A stretch of DNA of 64,000 nt from Streptomyces sp. SN-593 (GTDB taxonomy: Bacteria > Actinomycetota > Actinomycetes > Streptomycetales > Streptomycetaceae): NCBI RefSeq assembly GCF_016756395.1, contig NZ_AP018365.1:5831001-5895000 (forward strand). The letters run 5' to 3'. The notes under the pieces are model-generated. The model was not told where the DNA came from, searched no databases, and was given only the letters and a program-made list of their open reading frames with translations. Position 1 is the stretch's first letter, and each line of letters starts with the position of its first letter. The position numbers were made by a program, and so were the translations under genes. Of the stretch, positions 50,915-58,207 are shown one piece after another.

Positions 50915-53058
50915 CCGCCCCGACCCCCCAGGCCGCCCCGAGCGACCCGGCCGCCGCCACCCGGCCGGCCGCCCCGGCCGCCGACCCGCGCGCCATGCTC
51001 GCCCGGATCACGGCCGGCAACGACGGCGAGCCCTTCGCGCTGCTGCACCGCCCCGAGTCCGGCCGTCCCGGCGCCGGCCCCCTGGTGGACCTGCTGACCG
51101 GCCCGATCGGCAGCCACGCCGAACTGGCCGACCTGCCGCTGAACGCGCACACCGCCCCGGGCCGCCACGAGTTACTGGTGCTGATGCCCTTCCGGCAGAT
51201 CGCCGAGCGCGGCTTCGCGCACGTGGACGACGGCACCCCGATGCAGGCGATCCGGATCGAGCAGCAGTCCTCGCTCCCGCTGGACGACCTGCTCGCCGCG
51301 CTCCCCAGCAGCCAGGCGCACCCGATCCAGGTCCGCGACGCCCGCTTCGACCTGGACGACGAGGCGTACGCCGAGACCGCGCGCCGGATCGTCACCGAGG
51401 AGATCGGCACCGGCGCCGGCGCGAACTTCGTGCTCAAGCGCACCTACCTCAGCCGGATCGACGGCTGGTCGGTGCCGGCCGCGCTCGCCTACTACGGCCG
51501 GCTGCTGCGGCGCACCAGCGGCCAGTACTGGACGTTCCTGGTGCACACCGGCGAGCGCACCCTGGTCGGCGCCAGCCCGGAGCGGCACATCACGCTGCGC
51601 CGCGGCACCGCGGTGATGAACCCGATCAGCGGCACCTACCGCTACCCGCCGGGCGGCCCCACGGCCGCCGGGGTGCTGGACTTCCTCGCCGACCGCAAGG
51701 AGACCAACGAGCTGTACATGGTGCTCGACGAGGAACTGAAGATGATGAGCCGGGTCTGCGAGCAGGGCGGCCAGGTACTCGGCCCGCGGCTGCGCGAGAT
51801 GACCCACCTCGCCCACACCGAGTACTTCATCGAGGGCCGCACCTCCCACGACGTGCGGGACATCCTGCGCGAGACGCTGCTCGCGCCCACCGTCACCGGC
51901 AGCCCGCTGGAGAGCGCCTGCCGCGCCATCGCCCGGTACGAGCCCGAGGGCCGCGGCTACTACGCGGGCGTGGCCGCCCTGATCGGCAGGGACGCCACGG
52001 GCCGCAGGGAGATGGACTCGGCCATCCTCATCCGCACCGCGGACATCGACACGCAGGGCCGGCTGCGGATGAGCGTCGGCGCCACGCTGGTCCGCGACTC
52101 CGACCCGGCGGCCGAGGCCGTGGAGACCAGGGCGAAGGCCGCCGGACTGCTGGCCGCGCTGCACGACGGCGCGGCGGAGGGCACCGGGACGCCCGGCGGC
52201 ACGCCGGCGGGGGAGGACCGGGGCACGGACCCGGCCGCCGCCGGCGCCCCTTCGGCCGCGCCCGCCGCCGCCCCGGCCGGTGCCGGGCACTGGACGTCCG
52301 GGCCCGCCTGGGACGGCCGGATCGGCGAGATCCGCAGCTCGCTGGCCGCCCGCAACGAGCCGCTGGCGCCGTTCTGGCAGGCGCCGCCGCAGTCCCGCGG
52401 CCGCCGGTGGCCGCGGCTCGACGGGCGCCGGGTGCTCATCATCGACGCGGAGGACACCTTCACCGCGATGGGCGCCACGCTGCTGCGCGGCCTCGGCTGC
52501 ACCGCGGAGGTCCGGCGCTTCGACGAGCCGTACGGGCTCGACGCCGCGGACCTGGTCATCGTCGGCCCCGGGCCCGGCGACCCGCGCGACACCCGCCACC
52601 CCAAGATCGCGCACCTGCGCGCGGTCACCCGGGTGCTGGCCGACCGCGGCACCCCGTTCCTGTCGGTCTGCCTCGGCCACCAGGTGCTCAGCGGCCTGCT
52701 CGGCCTGCCGCTGATCCGCAAGGAGGTGCCGAACCAGGGCGTCCAGCGCGAGGTCGACGTGCTCGGCAGCCGCGAACTGGTCTACTTCTACAACACCTTC
52801 GCCGCGGTCAGCGAGGCCGACGCCTTCCGCGCCAGGCACCTTCGGCCCGGCCCGGTCCAGGTCTCCCGCGACCCGGTGAGCGGCGAGGTGCACGCCCTGC
52901 GCGGCGACGGCTTCTGCTCGCTCCAGTTCCACCCGGCGTCCGTGATGACCCGCAACGGGCACGACCTGCTCGGCCGGCTGCTGTCCGGCCTCCTGGACAC
53001 CGAGCCCGCGGCGGTCGGCGCGCCCGCCACCGCGTCCCGTGCCACAGTGAAGAGGTGA
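50911..53058 (+). CDS. PhzE-like 2-amino-2-deoxyisochorismate synthase
   Basis: A 715-residue fusion of an anthranilate synthase component I-like domain (about residues 30-410; 'NPISGTYRYPPGG', 'TGSPLESACRAIARYEP') with a glutamine amidotransferase (about 505-700). The latter has 'VGPGPGDPRDTRHP', the nucleophilic Cys in 'SVCLGHQVLSGLLG' and the His in 'LQFHPASVMTR'. A disordered Ala/Gly/Pro linker joins them. PhzE turns chorismate and glutamine-derived ammonia into ADIC and stops before anthranilate. Codon 88 is TTA (51172-51174), so this entry step should need bldA. It overlaps the PhzD-like gene by 4 bases. Confidence 0.92.
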   Translation: MTAPTPQAAPSDPAAATRPAAPAADPRAMLARITAGNDGEPFALLHRPESGRPGAGPLVDLLTGPIGSHAELADLPLNAHTAPGRHELLVLMPFRQIAERGFAHVDDGTPMQAIRIEQQSSLPLDDLLAALPSSQAHPIQVRDARFDLDDEAYAETARRIVTEEIGTGAGANFVLKRTYLSRIDGWSVPAALAYYGRLLRRTSGQYWTFLVHTGERTLVGASPERHITLRRGTAVMNPISGTYRYPPGGPTAAGVLDFLADRKETNELYMVLDEELKMMSRVCEQGGQVLGPRLREMTHLAHTEYFIEGRTSHDVRDILRETLLAPTVTGSPLESACRAIARYEPEGRGYYAGVAALIGRDATGRREMDSAILIRTADIDTQGRLRMSVGATLVRDSDPAAEAVETRAKAAGLLAALHDGAAEGTGTPGGTPAGEDRGTDPAAAGAPSAAPAAAPAGAGHWTSGPAWDGRIGEIRSSLAARNEPLAPFWQAPPQSRGRRWPRLDGRRVLIIDAEDTFTAMGATLLRGLGCTAEVRRFDEPYGLDAADLVIVGPGPGDPRDTRHPKIAHLRAVTRVLADRGTPFLSVCLGHQVLSGLLGLPLIRKEVPNQGVQREVDVLGSRELVYFYNTFAAVSEADAFRARHLRPGPVQVSRDPVSGEVHALRGDGFCSLQFHPASVMTRNGHDLLGRLLSGLLDTEPAAVGAPATASRATVKR

Positions 53059-53067
53059 GACCGCGAC

Positions 53068-54309
53068 ATGACGCCCACTCACGCCGGCCCGGCCGCGCCT
53101 GACGGCCTGCCCGCCGCGCAACAACCCGACTGGCCCGACCCCGGGCGGGTGCGCGCGGTGCGCGCCGAACTCGGCGCCCTGCCCGGGCTGGTGCCCGCCC
53201 ACGAGTGCGACCGGCTCGGCGAGCGGCTGGCCGCGGTCGCCCGCGGCGAGGCGTTCCTGCTCCAGGGCGGCGACTGCGCCGAGGAGTTCCGGCGCGCGAC
53301 GCCCGGCGCGGTGCACGGCACGGCGCAGACGCTGCTGCGGATGGCGGGCGCGCTGGAGCAGGCCGCCGGCCTGCCCGTGGTGACCGTCGGCCGCCTGGCC
53401 GGGCAGTACGCCAAGCCGAGGTCGAGGCCCACGGAGACCAGGGGCGGCCGCACGCTGCCCGCCTACCGCGGCGACGCGGTCAACGGCGCCGCGTTCACCG
53501 CGGCCGACCGCGCCCCCGACCCGCGCCGACTGCTGGCGGCCTACGACGCCGCACGGACCACGCTCGGCCTGATGAGCGCGTACCTGGCCTCGGCGCGCGG
53601 CGCGGCCAGCCGCGAGGTCTTCGCCAGCCACGAGGGCCTGCTGCTCGACTACGAACTGCCGCTGCGGCGCACCGATCCGGCCACCGGACGCGCGTACGCG
53701 ACGTCCGGCCACCTGATCTGGGCGGGGGAGCGCACCCGCGGGCTGGACGACGCGCACATCGCGTTCCTGGCCGGGATCGCCAACCCGGTGGCGGTGAAGA
53801 TCGGCCCGACCGCCCGACCGGGCGAGCTGAAGGAACTGGTGCGCCGGCTCGACCCCGAACACCGGCCCGGCCGGCTGACGTTCGTGATCCGGGTCGGGGC
53901 CCGCAAGGTGCGCCAGGTGCTGCCCGACCTGGTGGCGGCGGTCGCGGAGACCGGTGCGCCGGTGGCGTGGGTGTGCGACCCGATGCACGGCAACACCTTC
54001 GAGGCGCCGACCGGCCACAAGACCCGGCACTTCGACGACGTCTACGACGAGATCGCCGGGTTCTTCGAGGTGCACGCCATGCTGGGCACCCACCCCGGCG
54101 GGGTGCACCTGGAGCTGACCGGCGACGAGGTGACCGAGTGCGTCGGCGGAGGCGCCGGCTCCGCGCGCGGGGCGGGGGTCTCCTTCGCCGACCTGCCCTG
54201 GCGCTACGCGTCGGCGTGTGATCCGCGGCTCAACCGCTCGCAGTCGCTGGAGATGGGTCGGCTGATCGCCGGGCTGGTCGCCGAGCGGACGCGGGTGCCG
54301 GTCGGGTAG
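53068..54309 (+). CDS. Class II DAHP synthase (PhzC-like)
   Basis: A 413-residue plant-type DAHP synthase. Motifs 'FLLQGGDCAEEF', 'GQYAKPRSRPTE', 'VKIGPTARP', 'IRVGARKVRQVLP' and 'WVCDPMHGNTFEAPTG' cover the active site and metal ligands. It joins phosphoenolpyruvate and erythrose-4-phosphate, raising shikimate and chorismate supply. A copy inside an antibiotic cluster is the usual way to escape housekeeping feedback control; its N-terminus is short, lacking the extended regulatory part of primary enzymes (about 450 residues). Last gene of the operon, 9 bases after the PhzE-like gene, followed by a strong terminator. Confidence 0.92.
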   Translation: MTPTHAGPAAPDGLPAAQQPDWPDPGRVRAVRAELGALPGLVPAHECDRLGERLAAVARGEAFLLQGGDCAEEFRRATPGAVHGTAQTLLRMAGALEQAAGLPVVTVGRLAGQYAKPRSRPTETRGGRTLPAYRGDAVNGAAFTAADRAPDPRRLLAAYDAARTTLGLMSAYLASARGAASREVFASHEGLLLDYELPLRRTDPATGRAYATSGHLIWAGERTRGLDDAHIAFLAGIANPVAVKIGPTARPGELKELVRRLDPEHRPGRLTFVIRVGARKVRQVLPDLVAAVAETGAPVAWVCDPMHGNTFEAPTGHKTRHFDDVYDEIAGFFEVHAMLGTHPGGVHLELTGDEVTECVGGGAGSARGAGVSFADLPWRYASACDPRLNRSQSLEMGRLIAGLVAERTRVPVG

Positions 54310-54329
54310 CCGCCGGTCGCGCGGCGCTT

Positions 54330-54363
54330 CGTGGTGGGGTCCCGGGTGCGGGACCCCACCACG
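54330..54363 (+). terminator. Terminator of the biosynthetic operon
   Basis: CGTGGTGGGGTCCC (54330-54343) pairs perfectly over 14 bp with 54350-54363; loop only 6 bases. It lies 20 bases after the DAHP synthase stop. Confidence 0.85.
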
Positions 54364-54478
54364 TCTGCCGTGCGCGCCCGTCCGTTCCGTGCGTACCGCC
54401 GGCCCGCGCACCCGCCCGTGGCCGCCGCCTTGCGAGCCCCGCCGGTTGTCGCCGGTCCGCGAGCGCCGTTGATCGCCA

Positions 54479-54524
54479 CCGGCCCGCGTGGGCACCGCCG
54501 GCCGGCAGTGCCCACGCGGGCCGG
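54479..54524 (-). terminator. Terminator of the LAL regulator gene
   Basis: A 17-bp perfect stem, 54479-54495 with 54508-54524, around a 12-base loop, located 10 bases past the stop of the convergent LuxR-type gene. Confidence 0.83.
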
Positions 54525-54534
54525 CGGCCGCGTC

Positions 54535-57516
54535 TCAGGAGGCCGCCCAGCCGTTCAGCCGGGCGCACTCCGCGCAGTGCGGCTCGGTACCGGGACGGCG
54601 GTCGGGGCCGGCGGCGGGCGTGCCCCCCCGGGCCTCGCGGATGAGCACCGGCTCGGGGACCTCCGCCTGGCTGAGCACCCGGGCGAGTTCGGCCCGCGCG
54701 GTGACGCCCAGCTTGTGGTAGACGCGGTGCAGGTGGTTCTCCACGGTGCGCACGGAGACCACCAGCCGGCCGGCGATGTCGCGGTTGGACAGTCCGGTCG
54801 CGGCGAGCGCGGCGACCTCCCGCTCCCTGGTGGTCAGTTGGGCGGTCGCGCTGTCCCGCCGCGGCTCCATGACCAGCCACGGCGGCAGGCTGCCGCCGTA
54901 GTCGGCGAGGATGCCGTGGCAGGCGGTCCTCGCCTCGCGGCTCTTGCGGCGCCGGCCTGTCGCCCGGTACGCGCGGCTGGCCTGCGCCGCCGCCTCCGCC
55001 GCGAGCGGCAGCGCGCCCCAGACCCGGAACCGTACGGACACCGAGGCGAGGGCGTCGCCGTCGCCGGCGGCGAGCGCCCGGATGTGGTCGGCCTGTAAGC
55101 GTGCCAACTCCGACGTGGTGCAGGCGGCGAGGCGTTCGGCCTGGGCGGTGACCGACACGCTCTGCGAGATGCGCGCGGCCAGGTGCAGCGCGGACACCGC
55201 CGTCGCGGGGCGCTGTCCGGCCACGGCCCGCTTGGACACCGCGAGGGCCTGGCTGACCGCCCCGGACCGGTCGCCGGACCAGGCGAGCACGAGCGCGCGC
55301 TCCAGCGCGATGTCGTCGGCGGCGACCGGGTGTGCCGCCGCCTCGCTCTGGATCTGCCGCGCCTCCACCAGGGTGCGCAGCGCGTCGCTGTGCTGGCCGG
55401 ACTGGGCGAGCACGCCGGCCAGTTGGGCCAGCGTCCAGGCCGGCATCGCCAGCCAGTCGCCGCGGCCGCGGACCGCGCCCGCGTCGCGCAGCAGCGCGAT
55501 CGCCTCGTCGGTCCGGCCGAAGTTGCGGTACAGCCGCGCCCGTAACACCGCGACGTGTAGCTGGCGTTCCTGGTCGTCGCCGGCGCTGTGCCGGCGGATC
55601 GCCTCCAGCGCGGCGGCGAAACCGCCGATGTCGCCCATCAGGAAGGAGCAGCGCGCCAGCAGTACGAAGTAGCGCAACTGGGCGTCGTCCTCCCAGCCGT
55701 CCACCCGGTCCCGGCAGGCGGCCAGTTGCTCCAGCGCCGCCGCGGGATCGCCGAGTTCCACCCGCGCGAAGGCCACCGCGGGCAGCAGCTCCTGCGTGAC
55801 GCGGGAGTCGGCCGGCTCCGCGGGCAGTACCTCGTCGCCGATCTCGACGGCGTGCCGCAGCCGGCCGGCGAGGATCGCGATGACCGCGCGGTAGCCCTGG
55901 AGGGGCAGGGCCCGCTCCGAGCCGACCGCGGCGATCGCCTTGTCCAGCACGTCCGCGGCGTCCTCCAGCCGGCGCAGCCCCTCCGCGAGGTTGGCCGCAC
56001 GGGCGCGCACGGCGGCGAGGAGGTCCTCGGCCGGGGCGTGGCAGTCGCCGTCCATCACGCTGGCGAACACCCGCTCCGCCTCGGTGTGGCGGCCCTGACC
56101 GGCCATGATCCGGCCGAGCAGCAGCGCCGCGGCGACGTCGTCGGGCGAGCCGTCCGCTCCCTGCCCACCAGGTGCTACGCGCGTTGAAACACGGCGTGAA
56201 AAAGGACGCAACGTCGGCGGACCGAGCGGGGGCAGCGCGTCCCAGTCCCGGCCGGCCTCGCCGTGCTCGCCCACCGCGGCCCCGGCGCCGGGCGCCTCGA
56301 AGCCGCCGTCGAAACCGCCGCCGTCGAAACCGGCCGCGTCGCATCCGGTCCGCTCGTAGGGGGCCCGGCCGCGCGCGCCGTCCAGCGCGAGCCGGCACAG
56401 CCGCTCGGCGAGGGCGAAGTCCTGCCGCTGGAAGGCGGTGTGCGCGAAGCCGAGCAACTGCTCCGGCCCGGGAACCAGTCCGGCGTCCAACCGCAGGGTG
56501 ATCAGGCGCAGTTGGTCGTCCGCCCGGCGCGCTCCGGTGCTCTCGATCCACTCGGCGATCTGGCGGCGCAGCCGCCGCGCGGTCAGGTCGGACATCCGCG
56601 CGGCCACCACCACCCGGCTGAGCGGCAGGGCCAGCCGAAGCCGGAGCCGGTGGCCGGTGCGCTCCACGGCCACCACGCCGCGCAGGTTGAGCGACTCCGC
56701 GGCCTGGGAGAGGTCGAAGTGGGCCGCGATGTCCGCCTCCAGCGGCTCCGCGAGGGCGAGCATGTTGACCAGTTCCTGCTCGTCGGGGTCCAGGTCGCGC
56801 AGCCCCAGGTGGACCACGGCGGCCAGCCGCCGGGTCGGCGGCTCGGCCAGGCCCTGCCAGCGCCACATCCCGTCCACCTGCCGCAGCGACTCGTCGGCGA
56901 GCGAGTGCTCCACCAACTCCCGCAGTATCAGCGGGCTTCCGCCGGTGTTGGTCCACAGCCGCTCCAGCGTGGCGGCGTCGATGTGCCCCTCCAGCCGGCC
57001 GTGCAGCGCGCGCGCCACCTCGGCCCGGTCGAAGGGACCCAGTTCGATCCGCTCCACCAGGCGGGTGACCCACAGCTTGTCGATCGAGGCCGGCGCCGGG
57101 GCGCCGCTGCGGACGGCGGTGACGACGCCCAACTGCCCCGCGACGGCCAGCCGGTAGAGGTGGGCGGCGGACGCCTCGTCCACGAGGTGGGCGTCGTCGA
57201 GCCCCACCAGGGGCCGCTGCGGCGGCGACGCCTGCCGCGGCAGCGTGCCGAGCCGGTCGAGGCAGTCGGCGAGCGTGGCGAAGGTCTCGACCGGAGCACC
57301 GCCCTCCTGCGCTCCGCGCCACGCCCCGCCCACCGCGACGACGCTCCGGCCGGCCGCGGCGGCCCGCTCCAGGGCCGCCTCCAGCAGCCGGCTCTTGCCC
57401 ATGCCCGGGTCCCCGTCCAGCAGGACCCCGCCGCCGTGGTCGACGGCGGCCTCTACGGCGGCCAGTTCCCTTTCCCGCGCGATCATCGGCCAGTCGTGCC
57501 CGGTATCCACCGGCAT
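54535..57516 (-). CDS. LAL-family (large LuxR-type) regulator
   Basis: About 993 residues. The N-terminal AAA-like ATPase has Walker A 'LLDGDPGMGKSRLLE' near residue 30 and Walker B 'PLVGLDDAHLV'. A long TPR-like helical middle follows, with a 50-residue Gly/Ala insert near 415. The C-terminal LuxR HTH reads 'LTTREREVAALAATG', then 'LSNRDIAGRLVVSVRTVENH'. Such regulators are pathway activators in PKS clusters. Two TTA codons (minus strand, 55545-55543 and 55098-55096) make it a bldA target. I choose ATG 57516 (GGGGAG 10 bases upstream, protein begins 'MPVDTGHDW') over ATG 57564. The C-terminus ends in a Cys-X2-Cys, 'HCAECARLNGW'. Confidence 0.9.
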   Translation of the reverse strand: MPVDTGHDWPMIARERELAAVEAAVDHGGGVLLDGDPGMGKSRLLEAALERAAAAGRSVVAVGGAWRGAQEGGAPVETFATLADCLDRLGTLPRQASPPQRPLVGLDDAHLVDEASAAHLYRLAVAGQLGVVTAVRSGAPAPASIDKLWVTRLVERIELGPFDRAEVARALHGRLEGHIDAATLERLWTNTGGSPLILRELVEHSLADESLRQVDGMWRWQGLAEPPTRRLAAVVHLGLRDLDPDEQELVNMLALAEPLEADIAAHFDLSQAAESLNLRGVVAVERTGHRLRLRLALPLSRVVVAARMSDLTARRLRRQIAEWIESTGARRADDQLRLITLRLDAGLVPGPEQLLGFAHTAFQRQDFALAERLCRLALDGARGRAPYERTGCDAAGFDGGGFDGGFEAPGAGAAVGEHGEAGRDWDALPPLGPPTLRPFSRRVSTRVAPGGQGADGSPDDVAAALLLGRIMAGQGRHTEAERVFASVMDGDCHAPAEDLLAAVRARAANLAEGLRRLEDAADVLDKAIAAVGSERALPLQGYRAVIAILAGRLRHAVEIGDEVLPAEPADSRVTQELLPAVAFARVELGDPAAALEQLAACRDRVDGWEDDAQLRYFVLLARCSFLMGDIGGFAAALEAIRRHSAGDDQERQLHVAVLRARLYRNFGRTDEAIALLRDAGAVRGRGDWLAMPAWTLAQLAGVLAQSGQHSDALRTLVEARQIQSEAAAHPVAADDIALERALVLAWSGDRSGAVSQALAVSKRAVAGQRPATAVSALHLAARISQSVSVTAQAERLAACTTSELARLQADHIRALAAGDGDALASVSVRFRVWGALPLAAEAAAQASRAYRATGRRRKSREARTACHGILADYGGSLPPWLVMEPRRDSATAQLTTREREVAALAATGLSNRDIAGRLVVSVRTVENHLHRVYHKLGVTARAELARVLSQAEVPEPVLIREARGGTPAAGPDRRPGTEPHCAECARLNGWAAS

Positions 57517-57591
57517 TCTGCTGCACTCCCCGCTGAAAGACGCCGATCCGGTCAAGTTCCCCATGCCCCTACGGCCCTTAATTGCCGAGTG

Positions 57592-57605
57592 TCACACCGA
57601 TGTGA
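57592..57605. promoter_or_regulatory. Inverted repeat TCACA-N4-TGTGA before the LAL gene
   Basis: Perfect 5-bp arms TCACA (57592-57596) and TGTGA (57601-57605), 76 bp upstream of the preferred LAL start. Looks like a small dimer site; CRP-like spacing would be 6, here 4. Confidence 0.45.
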
Positions 57606-57606
57606 A

Positions 57607-57661
57607 CTGGTCATTTCCATCCGCTGAATTCCGCTGACTCGCTCACATTTTCTGGTCATGA
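57607..57661 (-). promoter_or_regulatory. Two ATGACCAG repeats upstream of the LAL gene
   Basis: On the minus strand TCATGACCAG (57661-57652) and ATGACCAG (57614-57607) lie 45-47 bp apart upstream of the LAL gene. The same 10-mer in the same orientation relative to its gene occurs before the XRE-SARP gene at 58152-58161. Confidence 0.55.
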
Positions 57662-57971
57662 GGTCACAGGAACGGTAAGCGAAACGCTGGGAGCGTACCT
57701 GTACCCGTTCTGGCGCCCGTCTCCCGCGCCGTTATGGCGGCCTGGCCTCGGTGGACGGGGGGCGGCGCGGGGCCGGTCGGCAAGAGGAGGAGGAAATTCT
57801 GACACCCGGACAGGCAGTCGGCCGCGCGCCGGCCGTCCGGCGACCCGGACGCCGTGTCAGCGCCGAGGGCCCTTCCGGAGTCCCCGGGGCGGCCCCCGGG
57901 CGGTGCGACGGGCCCCGAATCCGGGACGTGCGCCGGTGTGCGCGGGGCTGTGCACCGATCTTTCCCCGGCA

Positions 57972-57984
57972 TCACCTTAGGTGA
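57972..57984. promoter_or_regulatory. Palindrome TCACCTTAGGTGA
   Basis: Perfect 6-bp arms around one central base, about 225 bp upstream of the XRE-SARP start codon. Confidence 0.55.
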
Positions 57985-58029
57985 GCGCGCGGGGCGGAAG
58001 GAAGCACGTCAGGCACTCTGGTCACGTCC

Positions 58030-58066
58030 GTCACGCCGACGTATCGTCATGGATACGGTGCGTGAC
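58030..58066. promoter_or_regulatory. Nested inverted repeat upstream of XRE-SARP
   Basis: Outer arms GTCACGC (58030-58036) and GCGTGAC (58060-58066) enclose inner arms CGTATC (58040-58045) and GATACG (58052-58057) with a 6-base centre GTCATG. Only 3 and 2 bases are unpaired between the arms. It can form one extended stem in RNA or serve as two stacked operators. Confidence 0.6.
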
Positions 58067-58151
58067 AAGGCGGGCCCGAAAGCCAAGATCGCGGGTATCG
58101 ACGCCATGATGACGCCACAGATCACCTCGATATGCTCGACGGGACCACGCG

Positions 58152-58161
58152 TCATGACCAG
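58152..58161 (+). promoter_or_regulatory. TCATGACCAG element upstream of XRE-SARP
   Basis: Identical 10-mer to the one upstream of the divergent LAL gene, here 47 bp before the start codon; similarity extends to N-AA-N-T after it in both places. Confidence 0.55.
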
Positions 58162-58207
58162 TAATTCGGAGACGGGGTGAACCGTTTCCGCGGGGAGGCT
58201 TCTGGGT

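Larger units (their letters stand above)
57517..58207. other. Divergent regulatory region, LAL / XRE-SARP
   Basis: 691 bases with no convincing gene. It is markedly richer in A/T near both ends and dense in symmetrical elements: TCACA-CCGA-TGTGA (57592-57605), ATGACCAG-type repeats, TCACCTTAGGTGA (57972-57984) and a nested hairpin (58030-58066). It must hold both regulator promoters. Confidence 0.65.

Noticed and set aside
50243..54309. Phenazine biosynthesis cluster
   Set aside because: PhzC, PhzD and PhzE homologues are present, but no PhzF, PhzA/B or PhzG, and a DhbA-type dehydrogenase takes the PhzF branch point. 3-Hydroxyanthranilate is the better end point.
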